In this document: piece by piece, positions 25,838 through 33,751 of the stretch | How positions within the stretch are numbered: position 1 is the stretch's first letter | Layout of the letters: each line of letters starts with the position of its first letter | From: Acetobacteraceae bacterium | GTDB lineage: Bacteria > Pseudomonadota > Alphaproteobacteria > Acetobacterales > Acetobacteraceae | Reading direction: 5' to 3' | DNA: 58,982 nucleotides | Assembly (NCBI GenBank): GCA_025354865.1 | Contig: JANXMB010000148.1 | Span: 1 to 58,982, forward strand | The notes under the pieces: model-generated | What the model was told of the DNA's origin: nothing | The model's input: the letters and a program-made list of their open reading frames with translations, nothing else | Database searches by the model: none | Program-made: the position numbers and the translations under genes

Positions 25838-26478
25838 CTCCTGTTTACGCCTGCGTGCCGGTGAAGGCGTTTACCGGCGCGAAATCCCGCCTGTCGGCAT
25901 TCCTGTCCCCCGCCCAACGCGAAACCCTGGCTGCGACGATGCTGGAAGACGTGCTGGCGGCCCTCGCCGGCGCGACCAGGCTGGCGGGCATTCTGGTGAA
26001 CACCGTGGACAGCCGAGCAGCGACGCTCGCGACGCGCTACGGCGCTCGGGTTGTCACCGAAGGGGCGCTCGACGGACATACCGGCGCAGTCATGGGCATG
26101 GCGCGGATCCTAGCGCGGGAAGATGCGGGCGCGTTGCTGACCATGCCGGGGGATATCCCGCGCGTGACTTCGGCCGAGGTCGATGCGGTTGTCTCCTCCT
26201 GTCTGGAAGCCCCGTCCTTCACCATCGTGCCGGCGCACGACGAACTCGGCTCGAACGCGGTCCTGTGCAATCCGGCCTTCGCGGTGCCGTTGCGTTTCGG
26301 CGACAATAGTTACTTCCCGCATCTGAGAGCCGCCCGCCGCTGCGGTATCGAGCCCACCATCGTGCGCGTGCCGGGGATCGGGCTGGACATCGACCACCCC
26401 GTGGATTTGCGGGCGTTCCTAAGGGCGCCGCGCAAGCCGACCCGGACCCTGACGCTGCTGGAAACGTTCGGGCTTTAG
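25834..26478 (+). CDS. cofC: Phospholactate/phosphoenolpyruvate guanylyltransferase (CofC/FbiD)
   Basis: A 214-residue nucleotidyltransferase that makes the activated donor for CofD. The N-terminus VYACVPVKAFTGAKSRLSAFLSPAQR matches the CofC signature; LLTMPGDIPRVT and DELGSNAVLCNP form the metal and GTP site, and FGDNSYFPHLRAA and LDIDHPVDL close the domain. The open frame extends far upstream, but homology starts at the GTG at 25834, overlapping cofD by 4 bases. Family members differ in using 2-phospholactate, phosphoenolpyruvate or 3-phosphoglycerate, and I cannot decide among them from sequence alone. Confidence 0.93.
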   Translation: MTPVYACVPVKAFTGAKSRLSAFLSPAQRETLAATMLEDVLAALAGATRLAGILVNTVDSRAATLATRYGARVVTEGALDGHTGAVMGMARILAREDAGALLTMPGDIPRVTSAEVDAVVSSCLEAPSFTIVPAHDELGSNAVLCNPAFAVPLRFGDNSYFPHLRAARRCGIEPTIVRVPGIGLDIDHPVDLRAFLRAPRKPTRTLTLLETFGL

Positions 26479-26529
26479 ACCATGATCGTTTGAGGTTGCA
26501 CGCGATCTCGGCGTTGGATCATGGTCTAA
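26475..26529. repeat. TTAGA...TCTAA hairpin between cofC and fbiC (copy C)
   Basis: A perfect 13-bp inverted repeat, TTAGACCATGATC at 26475-26487 and GATCATGGTCTAA at 26517-26529, with a 29-base loop. The left arm contains the cofC stop codon. It lies between the convergent cofC and fbiC genes, so it may act as a bidirectional terminator, although no T-run follows. The outer TTAGA/TCTAA matches copies A and B, while the inner stem differs. Confidence 0.75.
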
Positions 26530-26609
26530 GCCTTTGTTTGAGAGGGTGATTCACGCCCGAGGTTGAAGTCAACCTCAGGCGATCACGCTCTAGATCGCGA
26601 CGACCGGGC

Positions 26610-28970
26610 CTACTCCCCGACCAACACCTTGCGCGGCGGTGTCTGCACCACCGGCGCCAGTTCCGCGGCGCTGAAGGATACGACCTGCCGTTCGTTCGAC
26701 ACGCCGCCATACGCCGTGGAACGCTGCACCGGTTGGCGGCCGATGCCGTGGATCAGGCCCTCCATCGCCTCGGGCGGGAATTCCTGGCCGTGTTGCGTTC
26801 CGGCGGCGCGGCTGATGCTCTCGTTCATCAGCGTGCCACCCATATCGTTGGCGCCGGCGTTCAGGCACAAGGCCGCGCCCTCCGGCCCCATTTTCACCCA
26901 GGATGTCTGGATGTTGGGGATCAACGGATGCAGCGCAAGCCGAGCAACCGCGTGCATCAACACGGCTTCTCGGGTGGTGGGGCCTTTGCGGGCCATGCCG
27001 CGCAAGTACATCGGCGCTTCCATATGCACGAACGGCAGCGGAACGAATTCGGTAAAACCGCCGGTTTCGGCTTGCAGATCGCGCAACACCAGCAAATGCC
27101 GCGCCCAATTCAGCGGGGATTCAACATGCCCATACATAATCGTCGAGGTCGTCCGCAGCCCCAGCCCATGCGCCGCTCGGGCCACATCCACCCATTGTTG
27201 CGTATTGATTTTGTCCGGGCAGATGATCGCGCGAATTTCGTCGTCCAGGATTTCCGCTGCCGTGCCGGGCAACGTGCCCAATCCCGCGTCTTTCAACCGC
27301 GCGAGGAATTCCGTCAGGGTCAGGCCTAGCGTGGCCGCACCCTGGGTCACTTCCAACGGCGAGAAAGCGTGAATATGCATGTCCGGCACGGCGGCTTTGA
27401 TCGCCTTGCAAATGCCGATATACGTTTCGCCAGTGTAATCGGGATGGATGCCGCCTTGCAGGCAGACCTCGGTCGCACCGCGCTCCCACGCTTCTTCGGA
27501 GCGGCGCACAATCTCCGCCCAATCGAGGTCGTACGGCGTGCCGCGCAGGTTCTCGTGCGTTTTGCCTTTGGAGAACGCGCAGAATTTGCAGCGGTAGTAA
27601 CAAATGTTGGTATAGTTGATGTTGCGGTTGACAACGTAGCGCACCACGTCGCCGCTGACCGCCTGCCGGAGTTCGTCGGCAGCCGTGATGACCCGCTCGT
27701 AATCCGCGTCGCGGGCGGCGAACAGGCGGACGATTTCGGCCTCGTTCAGGCGTTGGCCTTGCATGGCCTTGGCGATGGCGCCTTCGACCGCCGGATCGAC
27801 CGAAGCCAGCCGCACCTGCCGCAGCTTCGGCGCGAAGGTCAGGCCGGGCGCCCAGTCGTCGTCGCGCGCCCAGCCCTCGGAGTCGGCGTGCTGCATGATG
27901 CGGGTGGCAATTTTCGGATGCGCCCACCGCGCGGTATCGGCCGCGTAGGACGGGTAGACGGGCAGCCGAGCGATCAGGATTTTGTCCATTTCGGCGGTGC
28001 GGTCGGCCAAGGCCTCCAGTTCCGGCCAGGGGGCTTCCGGATTCACATGATCGGGGGTGACCGGCGACACGCCGCCCCAATCGTCGATGCCGGCGCCGAT
28101 CAATTTCTGGTACACGCCGGGGGAGAGATTGGGCGGCGCCTGCACATGCACGTCCGCCGGCAGGATCGTGCGCGCGGCAGCGATGGTCCACAGCAGGTCG
28201 TCCAGCCCCGGCTCATCCGCGCCCGCCAGCTTGGTATCCTCTTTTGCCCTGAAGTTCTGGACGATGACTTCCTGGATATGCCCGTGCGCGGCGTGCAGAT
28301 CGCGGATGGCGAACAGGGCGTCCAGCCGCTCGTCCACCGTTTCCCCGATGCCGATCAGGATGCCGGTGGTGAAAGGCACCGCCAGCTCGCCGGCCAGCCG
28401 CAAGGTTTCCAGCCGCACCGCCGGCTTCTTGTCCGGCGATCCGAAATGCACCCCACCGGGCTCGCACAACCGGTCGGAGGTCGATTCCAACATCACGCCC
28501 TGGCTGGCCGAGACCTCCCGCAGGGAGGCGATTTCCTCCCGCGTCATCACGCCGGGATTGACGTGCGGCAACAGGGTCGTTTCCTTCAAAACAAGCGCAC
28601 ACATCGCGCGCAGATATTGAATGGTGGTTTCGTGTCCCAGCGCGGCCAGCGCGTCCCGCGCCGCGCGATGGCGCAATTCCGGTTTATCGCCCAGGGTGAA
28701 CAGCGCTTCGGTGCAGCCGGCCGCCTGCCCGGCGCGGGCGATGGCCAGCACTTCGTCGCCCGACAGATAGGCAGCGTGACCGGGGCGCGGATGTTCGGCG
28801 AAGGTGCAATAATGGCACACATCGCGGCACAGTTTCGTGAGCGGGATGAACACTTTCCGCGAATAGGAGATTGCCCGGCCATAGGCCGCATCGCGCCGCG
28901 CCGCAGCGGCGGCCATCAGCGTGGGCAGAGGAGTAGCGTGCAACCACGCCCGCAAATCGGAATCGTTCAT
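26610..28970 (-). CDS. fbiC: FO synthase, fused CofG-CofH radical SAM protein
   Basis: This 786-residue protein joins two radical SAM enzymes that make 7,8-didemethyl-8-hydroxy-5-deazariboflavin (FO) from tyrosine and a flavin-pathway intermediate. The N-terminal CofG half has CRDVCHYC (Cys48, Cys52, Cys55); the C-terminal CofH half has CYYRCKFC (Cys457, Cys461, Cys464), so both iron-sulfur clusters can form. The order is the same as in actinobacterial FbiC, slightly shorter than the mycobacterial form. It faces the cofEDC operon and its start overlaps the upstream LLM gene stop by 4 bases. Confidence 0.97.
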   Translation of the reverse strand: MNDSDLRAWLHATPLPTLMAAAAARRDAAYGRAISYSRKVFIPLTKLCRDVCHYCTFAEHPRPGHAAYLSGDEVLAIARAGQAAGCTEALFTLGDKPELRHRAARDALAALGHETTIQYLRAMCALVLKETTLLPHVNPGVMTREEIASLREVSASQGVMLESTSDRLCEPGGVHFGSPDKKPAVRLETLRLAGELAVPFTTGILIGIGETVDERLDALFAIRDLHAAHGHIQEVIVQNFRAKEDTKLAGADEPGLDDLLWTIAAARTILPADVHVQAPPNLSPGVYQKLIGAGIDDWGGVSPVTPDHVNPEAPWPELEALADRTAEMDKILIARLPVYPSYAADTARWAHPKIATRIMQHADSEGWARDDDWAPGLTFAPKLRQVRLASVDPAVEGAIAKAMQGQRLNEAEIVRLFAARDADYERVITAADELRQAVSGDVVRYVVNRNINYTNICYYRCKFCAFSKGKTHENLRGTPYDLDWAEIVRRSEEAWERGATEVCLQGGIHPDYTGETYIGICKAIKAAVPDMHIHAFSPLEVTQGAATLGLTLTEFLARLKDAGLGTLPGTAAEILDDEIRAIICPDKINTQQWVDVARAAHGLGLRTTSTIMYGHVESPLNWARHLLVLRDLQAETGGFTEFVPLPFVHMEAPMYLRGMARKGPTTREAVLMHAVARLALHPLIPNIQTSWVKMGPEGAALCLNAGANDMGGTLMNESISRAAGTQHGQEFPPEAMEGLIHGIGRQPVQRSTAYGGVSNERQVVSFSAAELAPVVQTPPRKVLVGE

Positions 28971-29947
28971 GATGCCTTCCGTATCACGTCTTCGGCGAAC
29001 CGCTCGGTCAATTCCATCGTCTGCTCGATCGTCGGGCGTTGCAGATAGAAAATCAGATTGCGTACGCCGATCACTTTTAGCGCAGCGACGTCTTCCAGCA
29101 TATCGTCCCCGCTGCCGCTGAACATCTGCCGTTTGCCGTCGGCGCCGATGCGCGCCTTCCAGCTTGGCGGCATGAACCAGACATAGGCGACATCGATGCT
29201 GCTGGGATCGCGCCCGGCTTTCTCGACCGCCCGATGCATGCGCCCGATGCCCGCCCCCAGCAATTCAGGCGTGTTCAGCAGCACCTGCGCATTGTTCGAG
29301 ACCGGGTACCAGCCATCGCCGAGTTCGGCCACGCGCCGCAGCGAGCGCGGGCTTTCGCCGCCTACCCAAATCGGCGGATGCGGTTTGGACACCGGCTTCG
29401 GCTCGAACACGACATTGGAGAAGGACGCGTATTTGCCGGCCATCTCCGGCCGATCCTGCGTCCACAGCGTCTTCCATGCCTTGATATACTCGTCGGTGAC
29501 CGCGCCGCGTTCGGCAAAGGGCGGGGTGCCGAGGGCGGCGAATTCCTCCGGCATCCAACCGGCACCGACACCGGCAATGATTCGACCGTCCGACAGCACA
29601 TCGGCGGTGGCGAACAGCTTCGCGGTCAGGACGGGCTGGCGATGCGGCACCACGATGACCGATGTCAGCAGCTTGATCCGCTGCGTGCAGCCGGCGAGGA
29701 ACGCCAGCACCGCCAGCGTGTCCATGCATTCGCCGGTCGGCGCGCCCGGCCAGACCCCATCGGCGGTATAGGGGTAGCGCACCCCGGTCGTCACGGGGGC
29801 GATCACATGGTCGGCAACCCCGAGAATGTCGTAGCCTAAAGCCTCCGCCCTTGTGCCAAGCGTCATGATGTTGGCGCGCGTCGTCATGCAGCCCCGTGGG
29901 CCGATATGGATGCCGAACTTCACCCGCTTGTCCTCCTCGGTTGCCAT
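28967..29947 (-). CDS. LLM-class F420-dependent oxidoreductase
   Basis: A 326-residue luciferase-like TIM-barrel protein. VKFGIHIGPRGCMTT begins the barrel; GVADHVIAPV, LTSVIVVPHRQPVLTAKLFATADVLSDGRI and GVGAGWMPEEF are typical of the F420-dependent subgroup, and PPIWVGGESPRSLRRVAELGDGWYP is the cofactor phosphate region. The substrate is unknown. It precedes fbiC with a 4-base overlap, so cofactor synthesis and use are cotranscribed. An in-frame start 12 bases upstream is possible; the gene is divergent from the next LLM gene. Confidence 0.88.
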   Translation of the reverse strand: MATEEDKRVKFGIHIGPRGCMTTRANIMTLGTRAEALGYDILGVADHVIAPVTTGVRYPYTADGVWPGAPTGECMDTLAVLAFLAGCTQRIKLLTSVIVVPHRQPVLTAKLFATADVLSDGRIIAGVGAGWMPEEFAALGTPPFAERGAVTDEYIKAWKTLWTQDRPEMAGKYASFSNVVFEPKPVSKPHPPIWVGGESPRSLRRVAELGDGWYPVSNNAQVLLNTPELLGAGIGRMHRAVEKAGRDPSSIDVAYVWFMPPSWKARIGADGKRQMFSGSGDDMLEDVAALKVIGVRNLIFYLQRPTIEQTMELTERFAEDVIRKAS

Positions 29948-30008
29948 TGGCGGTCGCATCGTGTGCTATCGGGGCCTACAGCGCAAACGCACACGGAAGG
30001 ATTTCATC

Positions 30009-30960
30009 ATGCAGATCGGTTGCAGCGCACCCAGCAGCGGACCCCTCATCGGCCCCGACAGCCTGACACGCATCGCCACCGAGGCCGAGATGCTCGGTTT
30101 TGATTACGTAACAGTCAGCGATCACGATGATCCCGACATCGATCGCTTCCAGGTATCCTTACTCGGATTCCGGCGAATTCCCCTCCGGCGCCGCAGCGGA
30201 TCGGTTGGAGCAGTTGACGGCGGCCACCTTCATCGCCGCCGTGACGTCGAAGTTGCGGATCGTGACCTCGGTCATGGTCGTGCCGCACCGCCCGGCCGTG
30301 TTGACGGCGAAAATCCTGGCGACTTTGGATGTCCTGTCCAAAGGCCGCATCACCCTGGGCATCGGCGCAGGCTGGTGCGAGGAAGAATTCATCGCCATTG
30401 GCGCCCCGCCCTTCGCCGAGCGTGGCGCGGTGACGGACGAATGGATGATGGTCTGCAAGGAACTGTGGACCTCCGACGCGCCCAAATTCGAGGGCAAGTA
30501 CGTCCAGTTCAAGGATGTCTTGTTCCCGCCCAAGCCGGTGCAGCAACCCATCCCCATCTGGGTCGGTGGCGAGAGCGGCCCGGCCCTGCGCCGCACCGCG
30601 AAATACGGCGACGCCTGGTACCCGATCGGTACCAACCCGCAATTCCCGATGGACACGCTGACCCGCTTCAAGGCCGGTGCCGCGAAGCTCGCGGGCCTGA
30701 CCGAGAAAGCCGGCCGCGACCCGAAGGCGGTGGGTCTCGCCTATCGCGTGTCGTCCAACCCCGAGGCGCAACCAAAGGGCAGCGTGGACGGGGAGCGCAA
30801 GCTTTTCACCGGCAGCGCCGCCGATTTCGCGGGCGATATCAAGGCTTTGGAGGATGTCGGCGTGACCAGCTTCGATTTCGGCCTGTTCGGACCGAGCCTG
30901 GATGCGACCGTGGACAATATGCGTCGGTTCCGGGACGACGTGATCGGGAAGCTGCGCTAA
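30009..30960 (+). pseudogene. LLM-class oxidoreductase gene broken by a frameshift
   Basis: Translation from the ATG at 30009 (behind GGAAGGA) gives the normal N-terminus MQIGCSAPSSGPLIGPDSL...VTVSDH, but homology then continues in another frame from 30127 (RYPYSDSGEFP onward) to the stop at 30960. The paralog at 31939 has an intact codon where this copy has a single G at 30126, so about two bases appear to be lost. The downstream part is otherwise complete, with GIGAGWCEEEF, PIPIWVGGESGPALRR and the C-terminal MRRFRDDVIGKLR. It is either a recent pseudogene or a sequencing error. Confidence 0.8.
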
Positions 30961-31152
30961 CCGACCTCCGGCGGATTGGATGGGTGCAAGATCGGATCGC
31001 CGGCGGGTACTCCCAAGGGGTCTCGTCGGCGAAACTTGTTGCCTATCGGCCTTCATCCGCGATAGAAACGAAACAGTCGGGATCTGCTCTCCGGACGGGC
31101 CATCGCGATAGGCGATATCTTGCTGTATCGTTCCAACACACAGGAGTGAAAG

Positions 31153-31830
31153 ATGGCCGGTTTCGCGGGCTTCGATTGTTTCGCTTACCCTGGTGCGGCG
31201 CAAATGGCGTGGCTGAAGGCGAACACCAATTTCGTCTGGTGCGGCTATTATCTGGCCCCGGCACCCAGCCACGGCGATAAAAGCTGGATGGGACAGCGCG
31301 CCGGGCTGGCGGCTGCGGGCTGGGGCATCGCCCCGGTTTATGTCGGGCAGCAACTCGCCGGACCCGGCAGCCACGCGGTGAACGGGCCGCAGGGCACTAC
31401 CGACGGCAACGCCGCCGCCGCGCTGATGGCCGCCGATGGATTTCCGCCCGGCAGTTGCGTCTATCTGGACCTGGAGGACGGGCCGCCTTTCGTCGCGCCC
31501 CGCACCGATTACACCGGCGCCTGGGTCGCCGCAGTCCGGTCCGCAGGCTTCCTTCCCGGTATTTACTGCTCGCACGGGTTTGCGGCCCAGGTGCAGGCGG
31601 CATATCCCGACGCTCGTGTCTGGGCTTACAAGGTCGCCACCACCCAACAGCATACAGTCCCCGGCACCGCCTTCCCCGACGGCGATCCGTCCGGTTCGGG
31701 GTTTCCAGGCGCCTTCGCATGGCAACTGGCGCAGAATTGCGTCCTCGCTCTGCCGGGTGCACCGATCCCCGCGCCGGTCGTCGATCTGGATAGCGCGGCG
31801 AACCCCGATCCCAGCGCGCCCAACGCCTGA
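31153..31830 (+). CDS. DUF1906 glycoside-hydrolase-like protein
   Basis: A 225-residue protein with the DUF1906 (Rv2525c-like) TIM-barrel fold related to GH25 lysozymes. GFAGFDCFAYPG at the start, FVWCGYYLAPAPSH, WGIAPVYVGQQ, CVYLDLEDG, GIYCSH and VWAYKV match the family pattern; the Asp and Glu of YLDLEDG are candidate catalytic residues. No signal peptide is seen. Such proteins are thought to act on cell-wall glycans, but activity is not proven. It has a good GGAG site and lies between two LLM paralogs. Confidence 0.8.
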   Translation: MAGFAGFDCFAYPGAAQMAWLKANTNFVWCGYYLAPAPSHGDKSWMGQRAGLAAAGWGIAPVYVGQQLAGPGSHAVNGPQGTTDGNAAAALMAADGFPPGSCVYLDLEDGPPFVAPRTDYTGAWVAAVRSAGFLPGIYCSHGFAAQVQAAYPDARVWAYKVATTQQHTVPGTAFPDGDPSGSGFPGAFAWQLAQNCVLALPGAPIPAPVVDLDSAANPDPSAPNA

Positions 31831-31938
31831 AAACCGGGGCGTCGAAACCCAAGCGGTCCCGGCGCTTGACGGCGGCGGGCGCTTGATGCCCCCTCCTGCG
31901 AACGGCCGGATCGGGCCGAGCAGCTTTGGGAGATCGAC

Positions 31939-32904
31939 GTGCAGATCGGATTCAACGCCCCAACTTCCGGCCCGTTGATCGAGCCGGATTCGTTATCGCG
32001 CATCGTCGTTGAAGGCGAGGAACTCGGTTTCGATTACGTGACCATCAGCGACCACATCATGGTGCCGCGCAATCTGGACTCCAAATATCCCTATACCGAC
32101 ACGGGAGAATTCCCGGCCGGCACCCAGGCCGCGTGGCTCGACCAGCTCGCCACCACCGCCTGGATCGCGGCCATGACGAAGAAACTACGTTTCGTGCTCT
32201 CGGTCATGGTCGTGCCCTATCGGCCGGCGGTGCTGACGGCGAAACTGTTGTCCACCATCGATTTTCTGTCCAAGGGCCGCTTGACCTGCGGCATCGGCGT
32301 CGGCTGGTGCAAGGAAGAATTCGAGGCCTTGTCCTCCCCGCCGTTCGATGAGCGTGGGGCCGTCACCGACGAATGGATGGCGGCGTGCATGGAACTCTGG
32401 ACTGCCGAAGCGCCCAAATTCGCCGGCAAATACACTAAATTCGACGACGTGCAGTTCACCCCGAAACCGGCGCAGAAACCCATCCCCATCTGGGTCGGCG
32501 GCGAGAGCGGGCCGGCGCTGCGACGAACGGTGAAATATGCGCATGGCTGGTACCCCGTCGGCACCAATCCGCAATTTCCGATGAACACGATCGGGCGCTT
32601 CAAGAAGGGTATCGAGCGGTTTCGCGGGTTCGCCGAAAAAGCCGGCCGCGATCCGTCGGAAATCGCCCTGGCCCTGCGCGTGCTGGCCGCACCGGGACAG
32701 AAGCCGCGCGGCACGATCGACGGCGAGCCCGAGATGTTCACCGGCAGCGACGCCGACTGGGTTGCCGATATCCGGGCGCTGGAAGCCCTCGGGGTCTCGG
32801 CGGTGGATGTCCGCCTGTTCGGCCGCACCCGCGATGAGGTCGTCGATCAGACGATCGGCAACATGCGCCGCTTCAAGGACGGCGTGCTGGACCGCCTACG
32901 CTGA
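31939..32904 (+). CDS. LLM-class F420-dependent oxidoreductase
   Basis: A 321-residue protein of the same subgroup as the frameshifted gene at 30009, sharing the opening MQIG..AP.SGPLI.PDSL, the RPAVLTAK...LSKGR region, PIPIWVGGESGPALRRT and the C-terminal GNMRRFKDGVLDRLR. It starts at a GTG after GGGAG. The two are tandem duplicates separated by the DUF1906 gene. Substrate unknown; cofactor F420 is inferred from subfamily and from the F420 genes nearby. The stop lies within the start region of the FAH-family gene. Confidence 0.88.
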   Translation: MQIGFNAPTSGPLIEPDSLSRIVVEGEELGFDYVTISDHIMVPRNLDSKYPYTDTGEFPAGTQAAWLDQLATTAWIAAMTKKLRFVLSVMVVPYRPAVLTAKLLSTIDFLSKGRLTCGIGVGWCKEEFEALSSPPFDERGAVTDEWMAACMELWTAEAPKFAGKYTKFDDVQFTPKPAQKPIPIWVGGESGPALRRTVKYAHGWYPVGTNPQFPMNTIGRFKKGIERFRGFAEKAGRDPSEIALALRVLAAPGQKPRGTIDGEPEMFTGSDADWVADIRALEALGVSAVDVRLFGRTRDEVVDQTIGNMRRFKDGVLDRLR

Positions 32905-33671
32905 GCGACCTTGCTCGGCAGCTTTGGGATGCACGGCGACTCGGCCAGGTACTGCGACCGGACGATATCGACCCACCGCGCACCATGGCCGAGGCGCTGG
33001 CCGTCCAACACGCCATCGCGGCGCTGTCGGGTTATCCATCCCGAGGCTTCAAGGTCGGTTCGACCAGTCTGGAGGCGCAGCGCATCCTCGGCACCGATGA
33101 ACCGGGGGCGGGCATTCTGTTGGCGCCGTATGTGTTCGACAGCCCGGCGCGCATTGCGATTGTCCCCGAGCACACGCCTGCGGTCGAGGCGGAGTTTGCA
33201 CTGCGCCTCGGTCGCGATCTTCCGGCCCGCAGCGCGCCGTATACGCTGGCAGATGTCGCCGACGCGGTGGATGCGGTTGCCGGGGCTATCGAGGTGGTCG
33301 GATCGCGCTTCGTCGGCGGTCTAGCGGGGCAGGGCCGTTTGCTGACGACGGCCGATTGCAGCGCCAATATCGCGTTTGTCGTCGGCAAGTGGCATCCCGG
33401 CTTCCCGCTGGCCGATCTCCCCGATCATGGTGTCGCGATGTATGTCGGCGGGGCCGCACGCGGATCGGGGACGGGGCGGCGCGCGCTGGGCGGTCCACTG
33501 AATGTGCTGCTGTGGCTGGCGAACAAGCAATCGGCGGCCGGGCGCGGCCTGCAAGCGGGGGAGGTCGTGTCCACCGGCACCTGCACCGGCCTGGATGCGG
33601 TCGCCCCGGGCGATAGCGTGCGCGCCGATTTCGGCATTTTGGGCGCCGTCGAAATCGCGTTTGTCCGATAA
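32901..33671 (+). CDS. Fumarylacetoacetate hydrolase / 2-keto-4-pentenoate hydratase-like protein
   Basis: Conserved segments are AVQHAIAALSG, FKVGSTSLEAQRILG, VEAEFALRLGRDLP (with acidic metal ligands), IEVVGSR, CSANIAFVVGKW and LGGPLNVLLWLAN, typical of the hydratase branch of the FAH family that acts on 2-keto acids in aromatic or lactone breakdown. The first ATG is at 32985, but the frame upstream reads LSDLARQLWDARRLGQVLRP, the expected family N-terminus. It runs back to a CTG at 32901 that overlaps the LLM stop as CTGA. I therefore place the start at 32901 as a probable CTG start. Confidence 0.8.
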   Translation: MSDLARQLWDARRLGQVLRPDDIDPPRTMAEALAVQHAIAALSGYPSRGFKVGSTSLEAQRILGTDEPGAGILLAPYVFDSPARIAIVPEHTPAVEAEFALRLGRDLPARSAPYTLADVADAVDAVAGAIEVVGSRFVGGLAGQGRLLTTADCSANIAFVVGKWHPGFPLADLPDHGVAMYVGGAARGSGTGRRALGGPLNVLLWLANKQSAAGRGLQAGEVVSTGTCTGLDAVAPGDSVRADFGILGAVEIAFVR

Positions 33672-33751
33672 CCCGCGCGCGTCTGCCAATCCCGCTCGGT
33701 GGACGGAACCGCCCCCCGGCGTTACCGTCGGGCAAAATGCAGGAGCCGCCT

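Noticed and set aside
29853-31280. Continuous 475-residue frame through the frameshifted LLM gene.
   Set aside because: Only the first 39 residues after 30009 match the family; the remainder is an out-of-frame translation of the real gene.
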